The position numbers and the translations under genes were made by a program. From assembly GCA_910585255.1 (NCBI GenBank), contig CAJUEI010000221.1, forward strand, positions 1-5,718: DNA of 5,718 nt, in the 5' to 3' direction. Positions 1-5,528 of the stretch are shown here, in pieces; the first letter of the stretch is position 1, and each line of letters starts with the position of its first letter. The notes under the pieces are model-generated. The model saw nothing but the letters and a program-made list of their open reading frames with translations, was not told the origin of the DNA and ran no database searches. Source of the stretch: an uncultured Lachnospiraceae bacterium (lineage in GTDB: Bacteria > Bacillota > Clostridia > Lachnospirales > Lachnospiraceae).

Positions 1-31
1 GACTGCTTCTCCACACCAAACCAACTTCCAA

Positions 32-1465
32 CTAAACCGGATATGCCTTATTCGCTGTATCCGCTACTGCCGGATCTACCTTCGTCTGCTGTGCTGCCCG
101 ATATTTAAAAAACTCCGTAGCAACCTGAGGGAACAACGCATAAGAAAGTACATCCTCATCCTGCTGTACCCACTGTGCACATTCCTTCCTAAACTTCTCT
201 AACTGAGGCTCAATCAAATCTGCCGGACGACAAGTAATCGGCTTAGTATCTCCAATTGCCTTTTTCTGTACCTCAGCATTAAACGGCTTTACGGTCTCTC
301 CAAATTCCCCGGCAAGCACTTTCTTTGATTCCTTTGTTACCATCTTATACCGCTCTCCCTGCAGAACATTTAACACTGCCTGCGTTCCCACAATCTGAGA
401 AGAAGGCGTTACAAGCGGCGGCTCTCCAAAGTCCTTCCGTACCCGAGGAATTTCTTCCAATACCTGATAATATTTATCTTCCTGCTTTGCCTCTTTTAAC
501 TGAGAAACCAGATTCGACAACATACCGCCCGGAACCTGATACAATAATGTCTTAATATTCACACCCATTACCTTAGGATTCAAAAGCCCGCTCTTTAATG
601 CCTGTTCCTGCATCGGTCGGAAATAATCCGCAATCTCAGCCAATAAATTCTGATCCAGCCCCGTATCATAAGGCGAACCCTTAAAGGTTTCCACCATAAC
701 CTCCGTAGCAGGCTGTGACGTTCCCATTGAGAACGGAGACATCGCAGTATCAATAATATCTGCTCCTGCCTCTACTGCCTTTAAATACGTCATCGATGCC
801 ACACCAGAAGTATAATGCGTATGCATCTGAATCGGCAGCTTCGTTCCTGCCTTTAACGCTTCAACCAGCTCCGTTGCCTGATAAGGAACCAAAAGTCCTG
901 CCATATCCTTAATACAGATCGAATCCGCTCCCATCTCTTCAATTCTCTTTGCAGTATCTTTCCAATAGTCCAGCGTATACGCCTCTCCTAATGTATAAGA
1001 AAGTGCAACCTGTACTTCTTTCTGTCCTTTTGCATAGTTCTGCTTTTCTTTATTAGAAGCCGACACTGCAGTCTTTAAATTCCGAAGATCATTAAAACAG
1101 TCAAAAATACGAATAATATCAATTCCATTATACATCGACTTCTGCACAAAATACTCTACTACATCATCAGCATAATGGTTATATCCTAAGATATTCTGCC
1201 CACGGAACAACATCTGCAGTTTTGTATTTTTAAATCCCGCTCTTAACTTCCGAAGTCTTTCCCACGGATCTTCTTTTAAGAAACGAAGAGAAGCATCAAA
1301 TGTTGCACCGCCCCAACACTCTACCGAATGATATCCCACTCGATCCATTTTATCAATAATCGGCAGCATCTGTTCTGTTGTCATTCTGGTAGCAATCAGA
1401 GACTGATGTGCATCACGCAAAACAGTTTCTGTAATTTTTACCGGTTTTTTTACCTGTCCAGCCAT
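32..1465 (-). CDS. oadA: Oxaloacetate decarboxylase alpha / pyruvate carboxylase subunit B family carboxyltransferase (transcarboxylase 5S type)
   Basis: Cytoplasmic carboxyltransferase moving a carboxyl group between oxaloacetate/pyruvate and the biotin of a separate carrier. The 477-residue protein has an HMGL-like TIM barrel (about 5-270) and then the conserved PYC/OADA domain (about 290-455). Visible motifs are ETVLRDAHQS near the N-terminus with Asp18, ECWGGATFD (49-57), SICIKDMAG with Lys186 (the lysine carbamylated in this family), and MHTHYTSG with metal ligands His215 and His217. VPGGMLSNL lies at 311-319. No C-terminal biotinyl domain is present; the carrier is encoded two genes upstream, as in transcarboxylase 5S and PycB proteins. 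An in-frame ATG at 1477 has no ribosome site, and its own first codons supply GGAGG, 5 nt before the ATG at 1465, so 1465 is chosen. Last gene of the operon, 61 nt after the beta subunit; a 6-bp hairpin (1493-1510) sits in that gap. Family assignment is secure; whether the substrate is oxaloacetate or pyruvate is open. Confidence 0.93.
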   Translation of the reverse strand: MAGQVKKPVKITETVLRDAHQSLIATRMTTEQMLPIIDKMDRVGYHSVECWGGATFDASLRFLKEDPWERLRKLRAGFKNTKLQMLFRGQNILGYNHYADDVVEYFVQKSMYNGIDIIRIFDCFNDLRNLKTAVSASNKEKQNYAKGQKEVQVALSYTLGEAYTLDYWKDTAKRIEEMGADSICIKDMAGLLVPYQATELVEALKAGTKLPIQMHTHYTSGVASMTYLKAVEAGADIIDTAMSPFSMGTSQPATEVMVETFKGSPYDTGLDQNLLAEIADYFRPMQEQALKSGLLNPKVMGVNIKTLLYQVPGGMLSNLVSQLKEAKQEDKYYQVLEEIPRVRKDFGEPPLVTPSSQIVGTQAVLNVLQGERYKMVTKESKKVLAGEFGETVKPFNAEVQKKAIGDTKPITCRPADLIEPQLEKFRKECAQWVQQDEDVLSYALFPQVATEFFKYRAAQQTKVDPAVADTANKAYPV

Positions 1466-1470
1466 TTTTT

Positions 1471-1475
1471 CCTCC
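1471..1475 (-). promoter_or_regulatory. Ribosome binding site that sets the oadA start
   Basis: On the minus strand GGAGG is followed by five A residues and the ATG at 1465. The alternative ATG at 1477 overlaps this site and has no purine-rich Shine-Dalgarno sequence upstream, so translation from 1465 is favoured and the protein is four residues shorter than the longest frame. Confidence 0.8.
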
Positions 1476-1526
1476 ATTCTGTCTGTCCGTTTTGATTTCC
1501 TACAAAATCAGACATCAAATATTTTC

Positions 1527-2687
1527 TTATTTTACACCAAACATCGCCATAAACGCTCCGGCTGCTACTGCAGTACCAATTACACCGGCAACATTCGGTC
1601 CCATTGCATGCATTAACAAGAAATTGGTCGGATCTGCCTGGGAACCTACTTTCTGCGATACACGTGCTGCCATAGGAACCGCAGATACCCCTGCCGAACC
1701 AATCAGCGGATTCGTCTTTCCGCCGTCTAGCTTACACATCAGTTTTCCAAACAGAACACCCGCTGCTGTACCAACTGCAAATGCAACCAATCCCAATACC
1801 ACGATCTTTAATGTTGTCACCTTTAAAAATGCCTCTGCACTTGTAGTAGCACCTACAGAAGTACCAAGAATAATAACAACAATATACATCAATGCATTCG
1901 AAGCCGTTTCCGTAAGCTGTTTTACTACACCAGATTCCCGGAAGAGATTTCCAAGCATCAGCATACCTACTAACGGAGCAGTAGACGGAAGAATCAATAC
2001 TACTACAATTGTAACAATAATTGGGAACAGAATCTTTTCTAACTTCGAAACCGGACGCAGCTGTTCCATCTTAATCTTTCTTTCTTCTTCTGTTGTAAAC
2101 AGCTTCATAATCGGAGGCTGAATAATCGGAACCAATGACATATAGGAATAAGCCGCCACTGCAATCGGTCCCATATATTCGGTCTGCTGCAGCTTTCCTG
2201 CAAGGAAAATCGAAGTCGGACCGTCTGCACCGCCGATAATCGAAATCGCTGCTGCTGCCTTATCATTAAATCCAAGTAAAATTGCCAGCAAATAAGCAGC
2301 AAAAATACCAAACTGTGCTGCTGCACCAAGTAAAAAGCTCTTTGGATTTGCAATCAACGGACCAAAATCCGTCATCGCCCCTACACCCATAAAAATCAGA
2401 GATGGAAGGATACTCCACTCATCAAGTAAATAAAAATAATGTAATAAACCGCCCACACCGTTATCGGATTCTTCAATTGTCTTCATAATATCCGGGTATA
2501 AATTTACAAGTAACATACCAAAGGCAATCGGAACCAAAAGAAGCGGTTCGTATTCTTTTTTAATTGCCAGATACAGGAAAATGCAAGCAACTACAATCAT
2601 CAGATAGTTTCCCCATGTTAAATTAAAGAATGCTGACTGATGAATGAGGTTTGACATTGTATCTACAATATACTGACCGTAGTTCAT
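1527..2687 (-). CDS. Sodium-translocating decarboxylase beta subunit (OadB/GcdB/MmdB family)
   Basis: Integral membrane subunit that decarboxylates carboxybiotin and couples this to Na+ export. The 386-residue protein is strongly hydrophobic with many membrane segments. It has the family signature IIGGADGPTSIF, with Asp155 matching the sodium-binding aspartate described in Klebsiella OadB. It also has the C-terminal signature MHAMGPNVAGVIGTAVAAG at about 359-377, and GSAGVSAVPMAARV at about 330-343. Its length is close to that of short clostridial family members. The longest frame begins at a GTG at 2738 without a ribosome site; ATG 2687 has AAAGGGG 6 nt upstream and gives the usual start, a short amphipathic stretch before the first hydrophobic segment. 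It lies 52 nt after the biotin carrier gene and 61 nt before oadA. The oadB, gcdB and mmdB names depend on the partner alpha subunit, and this operon has two candidates, so no symbol is given. Confidence 0.93.
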   Translation of the reverse strand: MNYGQYIVDTMSNLIHQSAFFNLTWGNYLMIVVACIFLYLAIKKEYEPLLLVPIAFGMLLVNLYPDIMKTIEESDNGVGGLLHYFYLLDEWSILPSLIFMGVGAMTDFGPLIANPKSFLLGAAAQFGIFAAYLLAILLGFNDKAAAAISIIGGADGPTSIFLAGKLQQTEYMGPIAVAAYSYMSLVPIIQPPIMKLFTTEEERKIKMEQLRPVSKLEKILFPIIVTIVVVLILPSTAPLVGMLMLGNLFRESGVVKQLTETASNALMYIVVIILGTSVGATTSAEAFLKVTTLKIVVLGLVAFAVGTAAGVLFGKLMCKLDGGKTNPLIGSAGVSAVPMAARVSQKVGSQADPTNFLLMHAMGPNVAGVIGTAVAAGAFMAMFGVK

Positions 2688-2693
2688 GTTTGT

Positions 2694-2700
2694 CCCCTTT
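2694..2700 (-). promoter_or_regulatory. Ribosome binding site that sets the beta subunit start
   Basis: AAAGGGG on the minus strand lies 6 nt before the ATG at 2687. The GTG 51 nt further upstream follows almost directly on the biotin carrier stop codon and has no comparable site of its own. Confidence 0.7.
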
Positions 2701-2739
2701 CTATGTCTATGCGTATCCTTTTCGTCTGAATACAGCACT

Positions 2740-3111
2740 TTAATTCATAGTAGCTAATACATCTCCTGCTTCTACCTGTCCGCCAACTGCCACATTGACA
2801 CCTGCAATCGTTCCGTCCTGAGGGGCAACGATTTCATTCTCCATCTTCATGGCCTCTAAAACAAGTACCACTTCTCCCTTTTTAACTGCCTGTCCTGCAT
2901 TTGCCTTTACTGCAAGAATCTTACCCGGCATTGGAGCCTGAATCTTTACACTGCCTTGTGCACCTGCCGGAGCTGCCTTTGGAGCGGCTTTCGGCACTGC
3001 CTTTGGAGCTGCCGGAGCGGCTTTTGGAGCAGATACAGCAGAACCTGCACCTCCCTCTTCCACTGTTACATCATATGCTGTTCCGTTTACGGTTATCGTA
3101 TAATTTTTCAT
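2740..3111 (-). CDS. Biotin carboxyl carrier protein (1.3S / decarboxylase gamma type)
   Basis: Carries the biotin that shuttles the carboxyl group between the carboxyltransferases and the membrane beta subunit. The 123-residue protein has a short N-terminal beta segment (MKNYTITVNGTAYDVTV), a flexible linker of repeated Ala, Pro and Lys (about 26-50), and a complete biotinyl domain (about 54-123). The domain contains the biotinylation motif EAMKMEN; Lys89 is the attachment residue. APMPGKI precedes it, and GGQVEAGDVL follows it in the usual place of the domain's second half. This architecture is the one found in Propionibacterium transcarboxylase 1.3S and in the biotin subunits of sodium-pumping decarboxylases. 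AGGAGG lies 9 nt before the ATG. It sits 25 nt after the OadG-like gene. A biotin ligase must act on it from elsewhere in the genome. Confidence 0.95.
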   Translation of the reverse strand: MKNYTITVNGTAYDVTVEEGGAGSAVSAPKAAPAAPKAVPKAAPKAAPAGAQGSVKIQAPMPGKILAVKANAGQAVKKGEVVLVLEAMKMENEIVAPQDGTIAGVNVAVGGQVEAGDVLATMN

Positions 3112-3136
3112 TGAAAGTTTCCTCCTAAATTTTCAT

Positions 3137-3484
3137 TTATTTCCATGCTGACTTTGCAGCACGTTTAATACTTCTTACCTGGAAGCCTTCAGAAGAAGTC
3201 CCCGCATAAGCTGCAATCGCTGCAGTAATCACCGCAACAAGTTCCGTATCATCCACTAATTCTTCCTCTGCCTCTTCTGTCTCTTCCACCGAAGGAGCCG
3301 CCGGAATTAAAGATGGCACTGGTTCTGCTGCTACTGTTCTCTTGGCATCGGTCTGATTGATATATTTAAACAGACTGATAATAAAGGAGATGAAAATCAG
3401 AACAATAAACACCGTTCCCATACCAATCAGTGTATTCATCAATGCTTTCCCTGCACTGATTGTACCAGTTGCTAATAACATCAT
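3137..3484 (-). CDS. OadG/MmdD-like small membrane subunit of the decarboxylase pump
   Basis: Single-span membrane protein thought to anchor and stabilise the soluble carboxyltransferase and biotin carrier on the beta subunit. The 115-residue protein has one hydrophobic helix at about 17-39, a Pro/Ala linker, a strongly acidic stretch (about 66-81), and a conserved-looking C-terminus (ELVAVITAAIAAY, then FQVRSIKRA and a near-terminal Trp) of the kind seen in MmdD/MmdE and clostridial OadG proteins. The longest frame starts with a GTG at 3493, but that codon lies inside the Shine-Dalgarno sequence AGAGGTGA. The ATG at 3484 follows the site at proper spacing and is preferred; a second ATG directly follows it. 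It is 15 nt downstream of the carboxyltransferase gene and 25 nt upstream of the biotin carrier, so it is clearly a co-transcribed member of the complex. Confidence 0.87.
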   Translation of the reverse strand: MMLLATGTISAGKALMNTLIGMGTVFIVLIFISFIISLFKYINQTDAKRTVAAEPVPSLIPAAPSVEETEEAEEELVDDTELVAVITAAIAAYAGTSSEGFQVRSIKRAAKSAWK

Positions 3485-3489
3485 AGTTG

Positions 3490-3497
3490 TCACCTCT
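3490..3497 (-). promoter_or_regulatory. Ribosome binding site that sets the OadG-like start
   Basis: AGAGGTGA on the minus strand closely matches the anti-Shine-Dalgarno complement and leads into the ATG at 3484. The upstream GTG at 3493 is part of this site, which argues against its use as a start codon. Confidence 0.7.
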
Positions 3498-3499
3498 TA

Positions 3500-4957
3500 T
3501 TATTTTACACATCCATGCTTTTTCGCCGGACGATCCTCTCTCTTTGTAAATAACATCTCAAAAGCACCGATTACATATTTTCTAGTATCCTGTGCTTCAA
3601 TAATATCATCCACATAACCTCTTTTTGCCGCTGCAACTGCACTCGATTGAAGTGAAGCATACTCAGCCGCCTTTTCCGATAACAATGCACTGACATCCTC
3701 TGCTTGATTTAATTCCTCCGCATACATAATCCTTGCTGCCTGTGCCGCATCCATCATTCCAATCGAAGCAGACGGCCATGCATAGACAATATCAGCACCA
3801 ATAGACTTACTGTTCATCGTCAGATAAGCACTTCCATATGCCTCTCCTGTTATTACACTAACCTTTGGAACCGTTGCATTAGCAAATGCATAAGTCAATT
3901 TTGCTGCTGCCTTTGCAATCGTCTTTTCTTCTGATAAAGTAGCCTGATAGCCTTTTACATTTACCAAAGTAAGTACCGGAATATCAAATGCATCACAGAA
4001 ATTGACAAAATCTGCCGCTTTTTCACATCCCGCTGTTGTCAGTACCGCATCAAATTCTTCTGCTGCTTCTCCGTCTTCTCCATAGCGTACACTGCGGTTT
4101 GCCACAACTCCTACAGTAGAACCATTTAAGCGAATCAATGCCGTTACCATCTCTTTTGCATAATCTCTCTTTGTCTCAAAGACAAAACCACTGTCAGAAA
4201 GTTGAGATAATACTACTGCTGGATCGGCTGCCGCATTTTCTAAATCTGTACATACCCGATTTAAATCATCCACGCACTCACTATATGACAGATCATCTTC
4301 ATTATTCGCCGGTAAGATCGCAATCAGCTTTCTAATTTCTGCAATAACAGAAGTTTCCTCTCCTATCATATCCACCATTCCTGACTGTTCACTGTGGAAT
4401 TTGGCAGATGCACTGTCCAATTTAGAAACAGAATTTCCGTCAATCGCATTTGGAGAATTTACAAATAATCTTGCATGTTTTTCTTCCATAAAAGTAAAGT
4501 CTGTTAAAGTCGGAACTACAGCCATTCCGCCGCCGCAGGTTCCAAAGATTGCTGTAATCTGCGGAATTACGCCGCTTGCCAATGTCTGCTGCATATAAAC
4601 TTCTCCAAATCCGTTTAATGCATCTGTTGCTTCCTGAAGACGCAATCCTGCACAGTCAATAAACCCGATTACTGGTGCACCGACTTTTAGAGCCATCTGA
4701 TAAATCCTTGCAATCTTCTTTGCATGCATTTCGCCCATAGAACCATTCATTACAGTTGCATCCTGGCTATACACATACACAAGGTTGCCTTCAATTACAC
4801 CATAGCCGGTAATCACGCCGTCTGCAGGGGTTTCTTTCTGCTGCATGTTGAAATCCGTGCTTCTTGCAGTAACATATCCGCCAATTTCAACGAAACTATT
4901 ATCATCAAGTAATGCTTCTATTCTTTTACTTGCTGATACTTGTGCTGTACTACTCAT
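3500..4957 (-). CDS. Acyl-CoA carboxyltransferase, MmdA / transcarboxylase 12S family (divergent)
   Basis: Predicted to move a carboxyl group between a carboxylated acyl-CoA such as methylmalonyl-CoA and biotin. The 485-residue protein has two crotonase-fold halves. N-half motifs are SKRIEALLDDNSFVEIG (9-25), YVYSQDATVMNGSMGEMHA (61-79) and the glycine-rich GTCGGGMAVVPTLTDFTFM (139-157). C-half motifs are LVNVKGYQAT (331-340), ATVPKVSVITGEAYGSAY (361-378) and SIGADIVYAWPSASIGMM (385-402). These match the family's usual order. Classical members carry about 30 extra N-terminal residues and a DVPGFLPG segment where this one reads NVKGYQAT, so it belongs to a divergent branch and its CoA substrate cannot be read from sequence. 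GGAGGG lies 8 nt before the ATG. First gene of the operon, 15 nt before the OadG-like gene. Acetyl-, propionyl-, methylmalonyl- or glutaconyl-CoA type substrates are all possible; methylmalonyl-CoA is favoured by the partner genes. Confidence 0.88.
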   Translation of the reverse strand: MSSTAQVSASKRIEALLDDNSFVEIGGYVTARSTDFNMQQKETPADGVITGYGVIEGNLVYVYSQDATVMNGSMGEMHAKKIARIYQMALKVGAPVIGFIDCAGLRLQEATDALNGFGEVYMQQTLASGVIPQITAIFGTCGGGMAVVPTLTDFTFMEEKHARLFVNSPNAIDGNSVSKLDSASAKFHSEQSGMVDMIGEETSVIAEIRKLIAILPANNEDDLSYSECVDDLNRVCTDLENAAADPAVVLSQLSDSGFVFETKRDYAKEMVTALIRLNGSTVGVVANRSVRYGEDGEAAEEFDAVLTTAGCEKAADFVNFCDAFDIPVLTLVNVKGYQATLSEEKTIAKAAAKLTYAFANATVPKVSVITGEAYGSAYLTMNSKSIGADIVYAWPSASIGMMDAAQAARIMYAEELNQAEDVSALLSEKAAEYASLQSSAVAAAKRGYVDDIIEAQDTRKYVIGAFEMLFTKREDRPAKKHGCVK

Positions 4958-4965
4958 GTTTTCAG

Positions 4966-4971
4966 CCCTCC
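4966..4971 (-). promoter_or_regulatory. Ribosome binding site of the first operon gene
   Basis: GGAGGG on the minus strand, 8 nt before the ATG at 4957. It lies downstream of both leader hairpins and is not sequestered by either of them. Confidence 0.8.
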
Positions 4972-4996
4972 ATATTCTTATTGTGACATCTATATC

Positions 4997-5015
4997 AGAA
5001 CCAAAGGCAGGTTCT
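4997..5015 (-). promoter_or_regulatory. Leader hairpin 2
   Basis: AGAACC and GGTTCT form a 6-bp stem around a 7-nt loop in the untranslated leader, 25 nt upstream of the ribosome binding site. No T-run follows, so it is not an intrinsic terminator. It could be a stability or regulatory element; the function is unknown. Confidence 0.45.
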
Positions 5016-5018
5016 AAT

Positions 5019-5067
5019 AATCGGAAATTGTTGGTGATTTCTATTGCAAAACAAATTTCTACCGATT
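5019..5067 (-). promoter_or_regulatory. Leader hairpin 1 (long imperfect stem at the predicted transcript start)
   Basis: Minus-strand AATCGG (5062-5067) pairs with CCGATT (5019-5024). Just inside, GAAATT pairs with AATTTC and GTT with AAC. In total 15 pairs are interrupted by a 2-nt and a 1-nt bulge, with a 17-nt apical loop. The stem begins within a few bases of the transcription start predicted from the promoter, a position typical of 5' stabilising hairpins. It matches no riboswitch class that I recognise. Confidence 0.5.
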
Positions 5068-5070
5068 TTA

Positions 5071-5099
5071 ATTGTATCTCTTCCTCCCGAAAATTTCAA
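5071..5099 (-). promoter_or_regulatory. Sigma-A type promoter of the decarboxylase operon
   Basis: On the minus strand the -35 box TTGAAA (5094-5099) and the -10 box TACAAT (5071-5076) are separated by exactly 17 nt; each box is one base from consensus. Transcription should start near 5063-5067, giving a leader of about 107 nt before the ATG at 4957. It is the best-scoring site by eye in the upstream region and is correctly placed and oriented for the whole operon. Confidence 0.75.
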
Positions 5100-5165
5100 G
5101 TCATATTTTGTAATCGTATCAATTTAATTTCGAATTTTACCAATACCAACAATAACCCATAGAAA

Positions 5166-5174
5166 ACAGCTAGA
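5166..5174. repeat. ACAGCTAGA, possible outer end of repeat copy A
   Basis: The same nine bases recur at 5529-5537 at the outer edge of copy B. The right edge of copy A at 5442-5450 reads TCTGGCTGT, the reverse complement of ACAGCCAGA, which differs by one base. This suggests ACAGCYAGA as a terminal inverted repeat and would extend copy A to 5166-5450, with an A-rich stretch of about 42 nt (5175-5216) lacking a pairing partner. Nine bases is short, so coincidence is not excluded. Confidence 0.35.
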
Positions 5175-5277
5175 TAAAAACCCACAAAATAGAAAGAAAA
5201 ATTTCCCAAAAAGAACGCCAGAGTGCATGAGAAGGATGCTGTTCCGCTCTCCGAAAAGCAGAAGTTCTAAGACTTCT

Positions 5278-5345
5278 GAATTTAGGTAGAACCAACCGGA
5301 CGGACCGGGGTGCAATTCGCCCGTACAGCGGGCTAAACACACCCC
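5278..5345 (-). repeat. Conserved 68-nt core of copy A
   Basis: It differs from the core of copy B (5643-5710, inverted) at only one position (5295). Within it, GCCCG (5319-5323) and CGGGC (5329-5333) form a hairpin with a TACAG loop, enclosed by GGGGTG (5307-5312) pairing with CACCCC (5340-5345). CCGG 5296-5299 can pair with CCGG 5305-5308, which competes with the outermost two pairs of the enclosing stem. Conservation is far higher here than in the surrounding arms. Confidence 0.8.
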
Positions 5346-5346
5346 T

Positions 5347-5372
5347 TTTTTGTCATCTGACGATGACAAAAA
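5347..5372. repeat. U/A-flanked hairpin of copy A
   Basis: TTTTTGTCATC pairs with GATGACAAAAA around a TGAC loop, 11 bp. On both strands T-runs precede and A-runs follow the stem, the reverse of an intrinsic terminator. The equivalent stem in copy B has different bases and one extra pair but is still fully paired. Confidence 0.7.
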
Positions 5373-5450
5373 TCCTAGAAATCGACAGAAGTCTAAAAAC
5401 TTCTAGCTTTCCTCCGAAGTCACAGCATCCTTCTCATGCACTCTGGCTGT

Positions 5451-5528
5451 ACTATTCCAGAATTTACGTTTCCTTCTCCATCCCTCTATGGATACATGAA
5501 TCAACTCTATACCTACCGACAGAAAAAA
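5451..5528. other. Spacer between the two inverted repeat copies
   Basis: About 78 nt without a credible reading frame or convincing promoter. The only local structure seen is TCCAT/ATGGA flanking CCCTCT. In the tentative orientation the 5' ends of both repeat copies face each other across this spacer, so it would be the place to look for divergent promoters. None with good -35 and -10 boxes was found by eye. Confidence 0.4.

Larger units (their letters stand above)
5217..5447 (-). repeat. Structured repeat, copy A (candidate non-coding RNA or hairpin element)
   Basis: A 231-nt region that folds back on itself almost completely. The outer arms 5217-5242 and 5422-5447 are perfectly complementary over 26 bp. 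In exact register, 5260-5268 pairs with 5396-5404 with one mismatch, and 5270-5278 pairs with 5386-5394. The interior holds a 68-nt core (5278-5345) and an 11-bp stem (5347-5357/5362-5372). A second copy in the opposite direction begins about 80 nt to the right. The strand is tentative: C:A mismatches at 5267/5397 and 5259/5405 on the plus strand become G:U wobbles on the minus strand, and a GTTCTTTTT run follows the outer stem on the minus strand. No convincing reading frame is conserved between copies. I cannot name the family. Confidence 0.75.

Noticed and set aside
1..31. Operon terminator after oadA
   Set aside because: Only 31 nt remain after the stop codon and they contain no stem followed by a T-run; any terminator is outside the window.
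1466..1526. Hairpin TGATTT/AAATCA in the beta-oadA gap as a terminator or processing site
   Set aside because: The stem at 1493-1510 is only 6 bp and AT-rich with no following T-run; it is noted but not strong enough for a separate feature.
1492..2121. 209-residue plus-strand frame opposite the beta subunit gene
   Set aside because: It is antisense to a gene with clear family motifs, has no ribosome binding site and resembles no protein family; it is a shadow of the beta subunit coding sequence.
5278..5345. tRNA or T-box leader in the repeat core
   Set aside because: Motifs such as GGTAGAACC and GGTTCTA recall tRNA pieces, but there is no cloverleaf, anticodon arm, CCA end or T-box sequence.
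5124..5369. 81-residue minus-strand reading frame beginning with TTG
   Set aside because: It overlaps copy A of the structured repeat, its start lies inside a hairpin stem, its C-terminal half is low-complexity translation of A/T-rich intergenic DNA, and the frame is not kept in copy B.
5347..5372. Intrinsic terminator formed by the T/A-flanked hairpin in copy A
   Set aside because: The T-run comes before and the A-run after the stem on both strands, so there is no U-run following a stable stem. The GGGGTG/CACCCC stem followed by six T is terminator-like on the plus strand, but those T residues take part in the next hairpin and no gene ends nearby.
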